Part shown: positions 16,925-26,278 of the stretch, in pieces | Numbering within the stretch: position 1 is the stretch's first letter | Layout: each line of letters begins with the position of its first letter | DNA from: Acidimicrobiales bacterium | GTDB lineage: Bacteria > Actinomycetota > Acidimicrobiia > Acidimicrobiales > SZUA-35 | Direction of reading: 5' to 3' | DNA length: 64,000 bases | NCBI GenBank assembly: GCA_028285495.1 | Contig: JANQPB010000026.1 | Coordinates: 64,001-128,000 of the forward strand | Translations under genes and position numbers: made by a program | Notes under the pieces: generated by a model | Told to the model about the DNA's origin: nothing | Database searches by the model: none | What the model saw: only the letters and a program-made list of their open reading frames with translations

Positions 16925-18741
16925 GAGCCACCCCCGGTGCGCTCGTCCACTCGTCGGCCCTCCCCGACGTGCCCGCCGTCACCGAGATGCAGGGACTCGG
17001 CGATGCGCATGTCGTTCCACATCGTCGCGTACGTCCCGCCGGCGTCGACCAGGTCGCCATGGCGGCCGATCTCGACCACCCGCCCGTCGTCGACGACGAC
17101 GATCCGGTCGGCCGAGGCCACCGTCCGGAGCCGATGGGCGATCACGATCAGGGTGCGGCCGGCCACCAGTTCGGAGATGGCCTCCTGGATGGCCGCCTCG
17201 CTGTCCGGATCGGCCATCGCCGTCGCTTCGTCGAGGACCACGATGGGGGCGTTGCGCAGCATGGCCCGAGCGATCGTCAGCCGCTGCCGTTCGCCGCCCG
17301 ACAGGTCGATCCCGCCGGCCCCGATGTGAGTGTCGTACCCGTTGGGGAGGGCGGCGATCGTGTCGTGGATCCTGGCGGCCCGACACGCGGCGGTCAGCTC
17401 CTCGTCGGTGGCGTCGGCCCGACCGACCCGCAGGTTCCCGGCGACGGTGTCGCTGAAGAGGAACGGGTCCTGGAACACCAGCGCCAGCTGGGCGAACAGG
17501 TCCGACGAGTGGAGATCGCGCACGTCGACACCACCGATCCGGATCGAGCCGTCGTCGACGTCCCAGAAGCGGGACAGGAGGCGGGCCAGCGTCGACTTGC
17601 CGGCACCGGACGGCCCGACGAGGGCCGTGACCTCGCCGACCTCGGCCCGGAACGAGACGTCGCTGACCGTCGGCGTCGGCGGCTCGTGGGCGAACGTGAC
17701 ACGGTCGAACTCGACGGGCCCGATCTGCGGCGGCTGCGGCTCCCGCGGCTCCGGCAACGCCGTTTCCTGCAACATGGCGTCGACCGTGGCCCCGGCGTAG
17801 CTGATCCACGACAGGCGGAACCCGAGTCGGTAGGCCCGTTCCAGCGGTTGGAGGATGCCGGCGCCGAGCAGCAGGACCAGCACCAGGGACGGGGCGTCGG
17901 TCGAGCCTCGAGCCAGCAGCCACACGCCGACGGGGAGGGCGATGACGAAATCGGCCGTGATCAGCACCCGGAACCCGGTCCCGGTCCCGGCGTAGCGCCG
18001 AGACCACGCCTCGTCGGCGGCCACCGCCTCGTCGATGGCCGCCTCGATCGGGCCGGTGATGGTGCCGAACCGGTCGAAGAGCCGCACCACCGGTGGATGC
18101 CGCAGCACCTCGGCCGCCCGTCCGTGCAGGTCGTCGGCGGCGGCGGTGATGCGGCGGACGTGGACGGAGCTGTCGTGCATGCCGAGCCACTGCACGAAGA
18201 ACGCAACCGGCGCCAGGCCGAGGGCGGCCAGGGCCAGGACCCAGTCGACGGCCAGCAGCCAGATCGCCGCCGCTACCCAGAACACCAGGGCCGAGGCCAG
18301 CTCGGGGATGGCGTGGGCCAGCAGCACCTCGAGTCGCTGCACGTCGTCGGTCAGCGCCCGCTGGACCTTGCCGGAACGTCGACGGGAGAACCACCCGAGC
18401 GGCAGTTGGGCCAGGGTGCGGGCGATCTCGAGCCGCAGGTCGGCCATCACGTCGAACGCGGCCAGATGGGAGATCTTCAGCGCCCAGCTCCAGGTGACGA
18501 AGCGGACGGTGCTGGCCACCGCCACCACGAGCGCCAGGACCAGGAACCGTCCGCCGTCGGCGCTCCCGTCCAGCAGATCCCGGATGGCGAGGAAGAAGGC
18601 GACGAAGGGGACCAGTTCGAGCGCGGTCGACACGATGGCCAGACCCGTCGAGACCAGCATCGGCCGCAGTGCCGGCCGGCACAGGCGGGCGAGGATGCGC
18701 AGGCCGGCGGTGAAGTCGGGTCGGTCGGGGAGGTCAGACAT
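16921..18741 (-). CDS. ABC exporter-fold half transporter (TMD-NBD), first of a pair
   Basis: 606 residues. Membrane domain in about 15-320, then an ATPase with GPSGAGKST, LSGGERQR and VVLDEATAMADP. The 4-base overlap with the downstream half-transporter and the 8-base overlap with the upstream fused ATPase gene place it within one long operon, 24183 to 15155. The Walker B Glu and the H-loop (IAHRL) are intact in both halves, so both ATP sites may be catalytic. Confidence 0.85.
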   Translation of the reverse strand: MSDLPDRPDFTAGLRILARLCRPALRPMLVSTGLAIVSTALELVPFVAFFLAIRDLLDGSADGGRFLVLALVVAVASTVRFVTWSWALKISHLAAFDVMADLRLEIARTLAQLPLGWFSRRRSGKVQRALTDDVQRLEVLLAHAIPELASALVFWVAAAIWLLAVDWVLALAALGLAPVAFFVQWLGMHDSSVHVRRITAAADDLHGRAAEVLRHPPVVRLFDRFGTITGPIEAAIDEAVAADEAWSRRYAGTGTGFRVLITADFVIALPVGVWLLARGSTDAPSLVLVLLLGAGILQPLERAYRLGFRLSWISYAGATVDAMLQETALPEPREPQPPQIGPVEFDRVTFAHEPPTPTVSDVSFRAEVGEVTALVGPSGAGKSTLARLLSRFWDVDDGSIRIGGVDVRDLHSSDLFAQLALVFQDPFLFSDTVAGNLRVGRADATDEELTAACRAARIHDTIAALPNGYDTHIGAGGIDLSGGERQRLTIARAMLRNAPIVVLDEATAMADPDSEAAIQEAISELVAGRTLIVIAHRLRTVASADRIVVVDDGRVVEIGRHGDLVDAGGTYATMWNDMRIAESLHLGDGGHVGEGRRVDERTGGGS

Positions 18742-20608
18742 CGGCGTCCTCGGAGGTGTCGGTGGCCGGGGCGCCCGCCAGCGCCACCAGCGCCGCGGTG
18801 GCCTCGTGGCGTGGGTCGGCGATCAGTTGATCGGTCGCGCCGGTCTCGACGATGCGACCGCGGTCGAGCACGACGATCCGATCGCAGGTCCCGGCGGCCT
18901 CGGCCAGGTCGTGGGTGATCAACACGATGGCCGACTCCAGCTCGTCCCTGGCGTCGAGGAGCGCACCGGCGATACCGGCCCGGATCGACGCATCGAGCAT
19001 CGACATCGGTTCGTCGAGCACGAGCACGGTCGGCTCGACGACGATGGCGCGGGCCAGGGCGACCCGCTGGCGCTGACCGCCCGACAGCTGGTCGGGGTGG
19101 CGGCTGAGCAGATCGTCGGTCGGGTCGAGCCCGGCCAGCTCGAGGGCCCGCCGGACCCGGGGTAGCCGACCAGTCGACGGGGCGCCGGCGATCACCAGCG
19201 GTTCCTCGACGATCGACCGGATCCGCATCCCCGGGTGGAGCGAGGCGAACGGGTCCTGGTGCACGAGGGCCAGCCGGTGCCGGATGCGGCGAAGCGACGA
19301 CCGGCGGGCGCCGACCAGTTCGTCGCCGTCGATGCGGATCGAACCGGCGTCCGGCTCGACGAGTCCGAACAGGGCCCGAGCGAGGGTCGACTTGCCGGAT
19401 CCGCTCGGTCCGACCAGTCCGACGATCTCGCCGGCCCGCAGGTCGAGGTCGACGTCGCGCAGCGCCGCGGTCTCGACCGACCGGAACCACCGGCGGGACC
19501 GGTAGGTCTTCGTCACCCCCCGGATGGCGACGACGGTGCGGCGGCCGTCCGCCCCGTCGCTCCCGCCGTCGTCGCTCCCACCGTCGCCTCCCGTATCCGG
19601 CGGACGCCGCCTGGTGATGGTCGGGAACACGGTCTCGATGTCGGCCGGCGAGTCGGCGGCCTCCGACCGGTCGTGGAGGTGGCAACGAACCCGGCGACCG
19701 TCGATCTCGACCGCAACCGGGGCGGTGTCGCAGTCGTCGTGGCGGTGGGGGCACCGGGCGGCGAAGCCGCAGCCGACCGGCGCGTCGACCAGGTCGGGCG
19801 CACTCCCGGGGATGGCCGACCATCCCCGCCCGTGCAGGCTGGGTGCGGCTGCGATCAGCCCGGCCGAGTACGGGTGCAGCGGCGCATCGAGGAGTCCCAC
19901 CGTCGTTCCCGACTCGACGGCCTCACCGGCATAGGTGACGATCAACCGGTCGCAGGCCGCGGCGACCGATCGCAGGTCGTGGGACACGAGCAGCAGCCCG
20001 AAGCCATCGTCGTGCTGGCGCCGCAGCAGCAGGCGCAGGAAGCGATCGGCGGTCACCGCGTCGAGGCCGACGGTCGGCTCGTCGGCGATGATCAGCTCCG
20101 GCGACGCCGCCAGCGACGCCGCGAACGCCACCCGCTGACGCATGCCGCCGGACAGCTCGTGGGGGAACGCCCGGCGAGCCCGCGCTTCCAGTCCGACGCC
20201 ATCGAGCAGCTCGTCGGCCCGGGCCACCGCCGCCTCAGACGAGGCGCCGGTGTGGAGCCGGAGGACCTCGGCCACCTGATCGCCGGCCCGATGGGCCGGG
20301 TGCAGGCCCGCCATCGCCCCCTGGGGGATGGCGGCGATGCGCGAGCCGCGGAGCTCGGCCAGCGCCGGTCGGTCGGTGGCGTCGATCGCCGTCCCGCCGA
20401 CGTGGATCCGGCCGCTGACCACGGCGTTGCCGGGCAGGAGGCCGAGGATGGCCGACACCACGGACGACTTGCCGCAACCAGACTCGCCGACCAGGCCGAC
20501 CCGTTCACCGGCCCCGATCTCGAGATCGACGCCGCGCACGGCGTGAAGCAGACCGCCGGGCGTGTCGTAGCCGACCCGCAGGTCCCGCACGGCGACGTCG
20601 GTGGTCAC
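18734..20608 (-). CDS. Fused double ATPase of Dpp/Nik-type ABC importer
   Basis: 624 residues containing two complete ABC ATPase domains. The first (about 5-260) has GESGCGKSS and LSGGMRQR, followed by the Cys-containing oligopeptide-ATPase C-terminal region (CGFAARCPHRHDDC). The second (about 350-600) has GPSGSGKST and LSGGQRQR. In most systems these are two genes (DppD and DppF, or NikD and NikE). The GTG start at 20608 overlaps the permease stop. It powers the permeases encoded immediately upstream. Confidence 0.92.
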   Translation of the reverse strand: MTTDVAVRDLRVGYDTPGGLLHAVRGVDLEIGAGERVGLVGESGCGKSSVVSAILGLLPGNAVVSGRIHVGGTAIDATDRPALAELRGSRIAAIPQGAMAGLHPAHRAGDQVAEVLRLHTGASSEAAVARADELLDGVGLEARARRAFPHELSGGMRQRVAFAASLAASPELIIADEPTVGLDAVTADRFLRLLLRRQHDDGFGLLLVSHDLRSVAAACDRLIVTYAGEAVESGTTVGLLDAPLHPYSAGLIAAAPSLHGRGWSAIPGSAPDLVDAPVGCGFAARCPHRHDDCDTAPVAVEIDGRRVRCHLHDRSEAADSPADIETVFPTITRRRPPDTGGDGGSDDGGSDGADGRRTVVAIRGVTKTYRSRRWFRSVETAALRDVDLDLRAGEIVGLVGPSGSGKSTLARALFGLVEPDAGSIRIDGDELVGARRSSLRRIRHRLALVHQDPFASLHPGMRIRSIVEEPLVIAGAPSTGRLPRVRRALELAGLDPTDDLLSRHPDQLSGGQRQRVALARAIVVEPTVLVLDEPMSMLDASIRAGIAGALLDARDELESAIVLITHDLAEAAGTCDRIVVLDRGRIVETGATDQLIADPRHEATAALVALAGAPATDTSEDADV

Positions 20609-21504
20609 GAGACCGCCCTCGATCGTCGGGGGTCGAGCCGCTCCTCGGCCGCCACCCCGACGAGACCCATCGACACGATCAGCAGGGCGATGGCGAGACC
20701 GGGCGGCACGACCCACCAGAGCCAGGCATCGGTCAGCACGGCGCTGCGGACGTTGGCCCAGTAGAGCATCGTGCCCCACGACGCCCGCGAGGGATCACCG
20801 AGCCCGAGGAACGCCAGCGCCGCCTCGAGCAGGATGGCACCCATCGCCGCCCGCAGGAACAGCGGGATGAGGAGCGGCGCAGCCCCGATCGACAGGTGAC
20901 GCCAGAGGATCCGCCACCTGGTGGCCCCCATGCCCTCGGCCACCTCGACGTGACCCCGGCTCCGGGCCTCGAGCACCGCCGATCGGATCAGGCGGGCCGG
21001 CCTGGCCCAGGTGAGGGCGGCGATCAGGAGGATCTGGGCCAGTAGGCCACCGCCGGAGAACGTGGACGCCACGATCAGCAGGGGCAGGAAGGGAAGGGCG
21101 AGCACGACATCGACCGTCCGCATCGACATCCCGTCGACCCAACCGCCGCGGAGCCCGGCCACCGATCCGGCCAGCGCCCCGACGCCGATGGCCAGCGCCG
21201 CGGTACCGACCCCGACCACCAGCGAGCTCCTGGTCCCGAGAACGAGGAGCGACAGCAGGTCCTTGCCGACGTCGTCGGTGCCGAGCCGGAATGCCGACGA
21301 CGGGCGCTCGAAGGGGGCGCCCGGTCGCTCGGTCGCACCGTAGGGGGCCAGCAGCGGGCCGAGCGCGGCGACGACGACGAACGCGCCGAGCAGGGTCGCC
21401 CCGACCGCCGCCCACCAGCCACCCGCCCGGGGCCCGCCGGCGCGGACCGGTCGCCCCGGTGCCTCGCCTGGCTCGATCGCCGGCCGGTCGTCGGTGATCG
21501 TCAC
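20605..21504 (-). CDS. Dpp/Nik-type ABC permease (DppC/NikC-like)
   Basis: 299 residues from a GTG overlapping the previous permease stop. It has an N-terminal membrane helix and the BPD_transp_1 core of five helices, with an EGMGATRWRILWRHL coupling segment and a LGLGDP..SWGTML C-terminal motif typical of DppC/NikC proteins. It forms the membrane channel with the partner permease. Substrate could be peptides, nickel or a metallophore. Confidence 0.92.
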   Translation of the reverse strand: MTITDDRPAIEPGEAPGRPVRAGGPRAGGWWAAVGATLLGAFVVVAALGPLLAPYGATERPGAPFERPSSAFRLGTDDVGKDLLSLLVLGTRSSLVVGVGTAALAIGVGALAGSVAGLRGGWVDGMSMRTVDVVLALPFLPLLIVASTFSGGGLLAQILLIAALTWARPARLIRSAVLEARSRGHVEVAEGMGATRWRILWRHLSIGAAPLLIPLFLRAAMGAILLEAALAFLGLGDPSRASWGTMLYWANVRSAVLTDAWLWWVVPPGLAIALLIVSMGLVGVAAEERLDPRRSRAVS

Positions 21505-22466
21505 GAGGCGGCGTCGCCCCGGACCCGCGGGTCGATCAGGGGGTAGGTCAGATCGGCGATGAGGTTGGCGCCGATCACGGTGAGGGTGAGCAGGAGGAAC
21601 GCCCCCTGGAGCAGCGGATAGTCCCTGGCCTGCACCGCCTCGAAGACCGTGCGGCCCAGCCCCGGATAGGCGAAGACGGTCTCCACGACGACCGAGCCGC
21701 TGATCAGCCAACCGACCTCGAGCAGCACCAGCGTGTGGATCGGGAGCGCCGCCGCCCGCAGGGCATGGGCCCGGAGCCGACGCTCGGGCAGGCCGCGGAC
21801 CCGGGCATGGGCCAGATGGGTGCTCCCCATCACGCTGAGCAGCGACGACCGGGTGACCAGGTAGGTCTGGCCGAGGCCGGTGACGATCAGGGTGGCCGCC
21901 GGGAGGACGAGATGGTGGGCGACGTCGACGAACCCGCCGCCGCCGACGATCGACGTGGCCCCGAAGGTGGGGAACCACCCGAGGCCGACCCCGAAGCCGA
22001 GGATCAGCAGCATCCCGAACCAGAACGGCGGTAGTGCGTCGAGGGCCAGGCTGGTGACCAGACCACCCCGGTCGACGCCGCGGCGCCGTGAGGTGGTGAG
22101 CAGGGTGCCGAGGGCAACGCCGAGCACGGTGGTGAGCAGCAGGGAGGTGCCGACGAGCAGCAGCGTCCAACCGATGGCGTCGCCGATGTGCTCGGTGACG
22201 GGACGCCCGTCGCCGAGCGAGATCCCGAGGTCGCCCCGGAACAGACCGACCACGTAGTCGCGGAGCTGGACCTGGAGTGGATCGTTCAGCCCGTACCGCT
22301 CCAGGAGCTCCTCCCGCTGGGCCCGGGTCAGCTGCCCGGCGTCGCCGCCACGAGCGATGGCCCGCAGCGGCGAGCCGGGCATCAACCGGGGGATGACGAA
22401 GTTGAGCCCGACCGCGATCACCAGCACGGTCAGGGTCACCCCGACCCGGCGCAACGTGGCCCGCAC
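21501..22466 (-). CDS. Dpp/Nik-type ABC permease (DppB/NikB-like)
   Basis: 321 residues with the DppB-type N-terminus (VIPRLMPGSP), a RYGLNDPLQVQ...G.LG.S segment, and the C-terminal SGSVVVETVFAYPGLGR motif characteristic of DppB/NikB. Seven bases separate it from the lipoprotein gene, and its stop overlaps the next permease start. Confidence 0.93.
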   Translation of the reverse strand: MRATLRRVGVTLTVLVIAVGLNFVIPRLMPGSPLRAIARGGDAGQLTRAQREELLERYGLNDPLQVQLRDYVVGLFRGDLGISLGDGRPVTEHIGDAIGWTLLLVGTSLLLTTVLGVALGTLLTTSRRRGVDRGGLVTSLALDALPPFWFGMLLILGFGVGLGWFPTFGATSIVGGGGFVDVAHHLVLPAATLIVTGLGQTYLVTRSSLLSVMGSTHLAHARVRGLPERRLRAHALRAAALPIHTLVLLEVGWLISGSVVVETVFAYPGLGRTVFEAVQARDYPLLQGAFLLLTLTVIGANLIADLTYPLIDPRVRGDAAS

Positions 22467-22473
22467 GGGACGA

Positions 22474-24183
22474 TCAGCCGATCACGAGCGAGATCTTCCC
22501 GAGCGGTCCCTGACCGGCCTGGTAGACCCACCCGTCGTAGGCCTCGGGCCGGAAGGCGTACACGCCGTCGGCGTAGTACAGCAACACGAACGGTCGCAGC
22601 TCGGCGATGCGCTCCTGGAGGGCGCCGATGGCGGCTGCCCGCGAGTCGGCATCGGAGGCCGCGTTCATCTCGTCGACCAGGCCGTCGGTGTCGGCATCGG
22701 CCAGCCCGACCACGTTGAAGCCGCCGATCGACGGATCGGCGTGCACGAGCGAGCCGAACCGTCCGGCGTCGAGCTGAACCGGTGGGCTCCAACCCCACAT
22801 CGCCAGCTCGTAGTCGCGGCCGTTGGACACGTCGAAGCCCGGCCACACCTGCTCGTCGACGGTCTCGGCATCGAGCGGGGCGACGGTGATGCCGATCCCG
22901 ACCTCGCCGAGCTGCTCGGCGATGAGCTCCGCGGTCCGGATCCGGGTCGGGTTGTCGGCGTAGACGAGCAGTTCGAAGTCGAGCGGCTCACCGTCGAGCA
23001 CCCGGATGCCGTCGTCGCCGATGGTGGCACCGAGCTCGTCGAGGGCCACCGCCGCGGCGTCCCGATCGAAGTCGTGGGTGAGGGGATCGACGGTGATCGG
23101 CCCGTCGGGGTGCAGGAACCCGGGGTTCGGGGCCGTTCCGGTTCCGAGCAGCACCGTGTCGATCAGCGTCTGGGGGTCGATCGCATCGGCGATCGCCGCC
23201 CGCAGCTCGGGACGGTCGAGCGGGGGGAGGCCGGTGTTGATGTTCATCATGGTCGAGCCGAAGCCGGGGCCGCTGATGACGTCGACCCCGCCGTCGGCCT
23301 CGAACTCGGCCACGAGCTGGGGTTCGACGATCGGGGCCACCATGTCGACCTCCCCGGCCCGAAGCGAGGCGAACGCCGTCGCCGGCTCGGGGATGATGGC
23401 CAGGTTCACCGTGGCGGCCGCCGGCGTCCCCATCGCATAGTCGGGATTGGCGTCGAGCCGGTACGACTGGTCGGGGGTGTACTCGCCGAAGACGTAGGGC
23501 CCGGTCCCGATGTTCTCGGCCTCGCCCGAGTTCTGCGGGTCGGTGACCGACGACCACACGTGCTCGGCCAGGATCGGCATATCGGCCAGAGGGCGGACCG
23601 GGAAGTCGGGACTGGCCTCGTTCAGCGTGATGACGACCTCGGTTGGCGACGTGGCCTCGACGCCAGCGACCGCCGCGACACCGGGGGTCCACCTCGGGTG
23701 GGTGTTGTCGACGACGTACTCGAAGGTGAAGACCACGTCGTCGGCGTCGAACTGCTCGCCGTCGTGCCAGGTCACGTCGTCACGGAGCTCCATCGTGTAC
23801 GTGAGCCCGTCGTCGCTGATCTCCCACCCCGACGCCAGCGCCGGCTTGGGCACGTTCACCGCGTCGAGCTCGAGCAGCGAGTCGTGCATCAGCATCAGCA
23901 CGTTGTAGCCCGGGTAGCCGGTCACGTAGGTGTACGGATTGAGGGTGGTCTCGTCACCGCCGATCGCGATGACCAGATCTCCGGCCGGTGCGGGCGACGA
24001 GTCCTCGTCGACCTGTCCCGTCGATTGGTCGTCATCGGTCGGCTCATCCGACACGCCGCCGTCGGTCTGTTCGCTCGACTCGCCGCTGTCGGTCGGCTCG
24101 GCCGAGTCGCTGTCGTCGCCCCCACATCCTGTGGCGATGATCGCCGCAACGAGGAGGCCGGTCAGAAGTCGCAGTACCCGCAT
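22474..24183 (-). CDS. Family-5 extracellular solute-binding lipoprotein
   Basis: 569 residues. A signal peptide ends in a lipobox with Cys20 (ATGC), followed by a long Asp/Glu/Ser/Thr-rich tether to about residue 70. The SBP_bac_5 fold follows, with DDVTWHDGEQFDADDVVFTF as family marker. Binds peptide, nickel or metallophore cargo outside the membrane and hands it to the downstream permeases. It is the first gene of the operon, 20 bases after a perfect palindrome that may be the Fur-family operator. Confidence 0.92.
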   Translation of the reverse strand: MRVLRLLTGLLVAAIIATGCGGDDSDSAEPTDSGESSEQTDGGVSDEPTDDDQSTGQVDEDSSPAPAGDLVIAIGGDETTLNPYTYVTGYPGYNVLMLMHDSLLELDAVNVPKPALASGWEISDDGLTYTMELRDDVTWHDGEQFDADDVVFTFEYVVDNTHPRWTPGVAAVAGVEATSPTEVVITLNEASPDFPVRPLADMPILAEHVWSSVTDPQNSGEAENIGTGPYVFGEYTPDQSYRLDANPDYAMGTPAAATVNLAIIPEPATAFASLRAGEVDMVAPIVEPQLVAEFEADGGVDVISGPGFGSTMMNINTGLPPLDRPELRAAIADAIDPQTLIDTVLLGTGTAPNPGFLHPDGPITVDPLTHDFDRDAAAVALDELGATIGDDGIRVLDGEPLDFELLVYADNPTRIRTAELIAEQLGEVGIGITVAPLDAETVDEQVWPGFDVSNGRDYELAMWGWSPPVQLDAGRFGSLVHADPSIGGFNVVGLADADTDGLVDEMNAASDADSRAAAIGALQERIAELRPFVLLYYADGVYAFRPEAYDGWVYQAGQGPLGKISLVIG

Positions 24184-24203
24184 GGCCGCAACGTATCCGC
24201 TTG

Positions 24204-24220
24204 ATGCGAGGTTCTCGCAT
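24204..24220. promoter_or_regulatory. Perfect palindrome, candidate Fur-family operator
   Basis: ATGCGAG-GTT-CTCGCAT, a 7-3-7 perfect inverted repeat in the gap between the importer operon and the divergent Fur-family gene, 20 bases before the lipoprotein ATG. It does not match the classical Fur box; the cognate metal is unknown. Confidence 0.5.
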
Positions 24221-24244
24221 TACTTTCGCGTTTGTTACGTCACA

Positions 24245-24267
24245 GCTCGGCGACATCGTCGCCGAGC
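24245..24267. terminator. Perfect 10-base hairpin in the divergent gap
   Basis: GCTCGGCGAC (24245-24254), ATC, GTCGCCGAGC (24258-24267). It lies 48 bases before the Fur-family start. It may be a second operator, an RNA hairpin in the leader, or structural only. Confidence 0.3.
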
Positions 24268-24314
24268 CCCCTGGAATCAACCCGTGAGCGCGCAGCAGCG
24301 GCCGTGTACGGTGG

Positions 24315-24785
24315 ATGACCGAGCCAATGGGCATCACCTCACCGACCGATCCGGACGCCGTCATCCACGACGCCATCGCCACCCTCCGACGTGAGGGCCT
24401 CCGCATCACCGTGCCCCGACGACAGGTGATCGATGTCCTCGCCCGCACCGACGAGCACCTGACGGTCGAGGATCTGCATGAGCGGGTCCAGGAGCGGACC
24501 GACGGCATCCACCTGGCCACCGTCTACCGGACGGTCGAGACGCTCGTGCAGCGCGGGCTGATCGACCACATCCACCTCCCCCACGGCGCGACCACGTATC
24601 ACCTGGTCGTCGACCGCAACGCGTCGCACTGCCATGCGATGTGCACCGACTGCGACCGCATCATCGACCTCCCCCCGGACCTGCTCGATGGGGTGGCTGC
24701 GGAGGTGCTCCGCCAGCACGGCTTCGAACTCAACTCCCGCCACGCCGCCCTGACCGGACGCTGCCGCGACTGCCGGGCCGGCTGA
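24315..24785 (+). CDS. Fur-family metalloregulator
   Basis: 156 residues. The N-terminal winged helix contains the family segment VYRTVETLVQRGLIDHI. The dimerisation domain has HCHAMCTDC and a C-terminal CRDC, giving the two CxxC structural-zinc pairs, plus several His residues. Whether it senses Fe, Zn or Ni cannot be settled from sequence. It is divergent from the Dpp-type importer/exporter operon and is probably its regulator. Confidence 0.88.
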   Translation: MTEPMGITSPTDPDAVIHDAIATLRREGLRITVPRRQVIDVLARTDEHLTVEDLHERVQERTDGIHLATVYRTVETLVQRGLIDHIHLPHGATTYHLVVDRNASHCHAMCTDCDRIIDLPPDLLDGVAAEVLRQHGFELNSRHAALTGRCRDCRAG

Positions 24786-24970
24786 CCACCTCGACAGCCG
24801 GGTATCGAACCCGCGGCGTCCTCGCCGCCTGCGACGGGGCGTTCGGGGTCTCCGCCGATGCAATGGGGCGGAACGCCGTCCCGCGTCCGGGAGGCAGGGA
24901 CGGAGCGGACCGGCTGTCGAGAGCCGCGGTTGGGGGTGTGGCGCACCTGCCACGTGGCCAACGTGACGAT

Positions 24971-26278
24971 TCAGTAGACCGGGAGGATGTGAGATCGACC
25001 TGTCGGGAACAGCACCGGAACGGCCTCGCTGGCCGCCTGCGTCGCGGTGATCCGATAGACATGGGATTCGTACAGCTGCTCGACGCTGCGGTAGCCGAGT
25101 ACGATCTGCGCCAGCAGTCCGCCGGCGACCCGGAGGTCCCCGTCGAACATGTCGCGGGGTTGCCAGGGTCGCACGTGGATCTCGCTTCGGTCGTAGTCGA
25201 TGGCCACGCTCGTGCCGTCCCACTGTTGGATCCGCAGCGTGCCCTTGGCACCGGACAGGTTCGAGTCGGCGAGCCGTCGTTCGAGCGCCGGGGCGACGGC
25301 CTGGAGGAAGCCGACGGGGTCAGGGACCCGCACATACCAGGCCCCACGTCTCGTGTGGGGGGCGAGTGTCAGCAGGTCGGGGTGTGCGCGCTCGGCCGGG
25401 TGTCCCCGGCCAAGCCAGCCCAGGTTCAGGCCTTCGATCGGCTCGGCTCGTTCCGTCGTGCGCAGAAGGCCATCGAGCAGCCCGGGGAGGTGGGCCCTCC
25501 ACTCGACCCCCGGCAGCAGCTCGAGCGCATCGACCTGCCGGATCTCGTCGAAGCGATCCTCGGGTACGGCCAGGGCGAAGCCGATCGGTTCGTGGTCCAC
25601 CTCAGCGACGAGGAGGTCCCGGCGCCAGGGATTGTCGTCGGAACGGACGTTCTCGTATCGCCAGTGCGGCGCGTTTCGCTCGTAGGCGACCAGCAGCTCC
25701 GCGGCACCGTGGGCGTACGCCCGGGCGACGACGTCGAGGTCCTCGGGGCTGTTGGCCGGTCGCAGGTTCACCGGGATCGGGGCGACGGGCAGCTCGTCGG
25801 CGGAGACCGATGGTCCCCACCACTTCTCGAGACTCAGCTCGTACCCGAACTTCGTGTACAGCCAGGGGATGCCGTTGATGACCGTTGCGACCAGCCCCCG
25901 TTCGCTCGCCCACCGATGCATCAGCTCGGTCTGGGCTCGCACGAGACCTCCGCGTCTGGCATCTGGCACGGTTGACACGTGTTCGATCTCGCCGACATCG
26001 ATACCGACCCCGCCGTATGTCCAGCGGTGGATCGAGAGATGTTGCACCGAGAGCAGTCGCCCGGTGGCGCGCTCCTCGACGACGGTCATGTCCCCCGGCT
26101 CGAACGTGGGATGTGGTCGCTGCAGCAGATCGATCGCACGCGCCAGATCAGCCGGGGACGGGCCATCGCGGCCCCAGGCTGCAGCATGGACGCCGGCGAC
26201 GTCCACCACGTCGTCGCCGGTCGCCGGGCGGATACGCAGGTCGTCATCGAGGTCGATCGGTCCCCACCGCCTCACCAT
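24971..26278 (-). CDS. Eis-like GNAT N-acetyltransferase with SCP2-like C-terminus
   Basis: 435 residues from the ATG at 26278, with AGGAGG upstream inside the end of the ATPase gene. The N-terminal GNAT has the acetyl-CoA region STVPDARRGGLVRAQTELMH (about 100-120). A second GNAT-like domain and a C-terminal sterol-carrier-like domain (about 320-435) complete the three-part Eis architecture. Eis enzymes acetylate amines, including aminoglycosides. As the last gene of a siderophore-uptake operon it might modify or release a siderophore, but that is speculation. Confidence 0.85.
   Translation of the reverse strand: MVRRWGPIDLDDDLRIRPATGDDVVDVAGVHAAAWGRDGPSPADLARAIDLLQRPHPTFEPGDMTVVEERATGRLLSVQHLSIHRWTYGGVGIDVGEIEHVSTVPDARRGGLVRAQTELMHRWASERGLVATVINGIPWLYTKFGYELSLEKWWGPSVSADELPVAPIPVNLRPANSPEDLDVVARAYAHGAAELLVAYERNAPHWRYENVRSDDNPWRRDLLVAEVDHEPIGFALAVPEDRFDEIRQVDALELLPGVEWRAHLPGLLDGLLRTTERAEPIEGLNLGWLGRGHPAERAHPDLLTLAPHTRRGAWYVRVPDPVGFLQAVAPALERRLADSNLSGAKGTLRIQQWDGTSVAIDYDRSEIHVRPWQPRDMFDGDLRVAGGLLAQIVLGYRSVEQLYESHVYRITATQAASEAVPVLFPTGRSHILPVY

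Noticed and set aside
16969..18918. 649-codon plus-strand frame opposite the ABC transporter
   Set aside because: Antisense of motifs fully consistent with an ABC half-transporter.
22357..24204. 615-codon plus-strand frame opposite the binding lipoprotein
   Set aside because: Antisense shadow; the minus strand has lipobox and family motifs.
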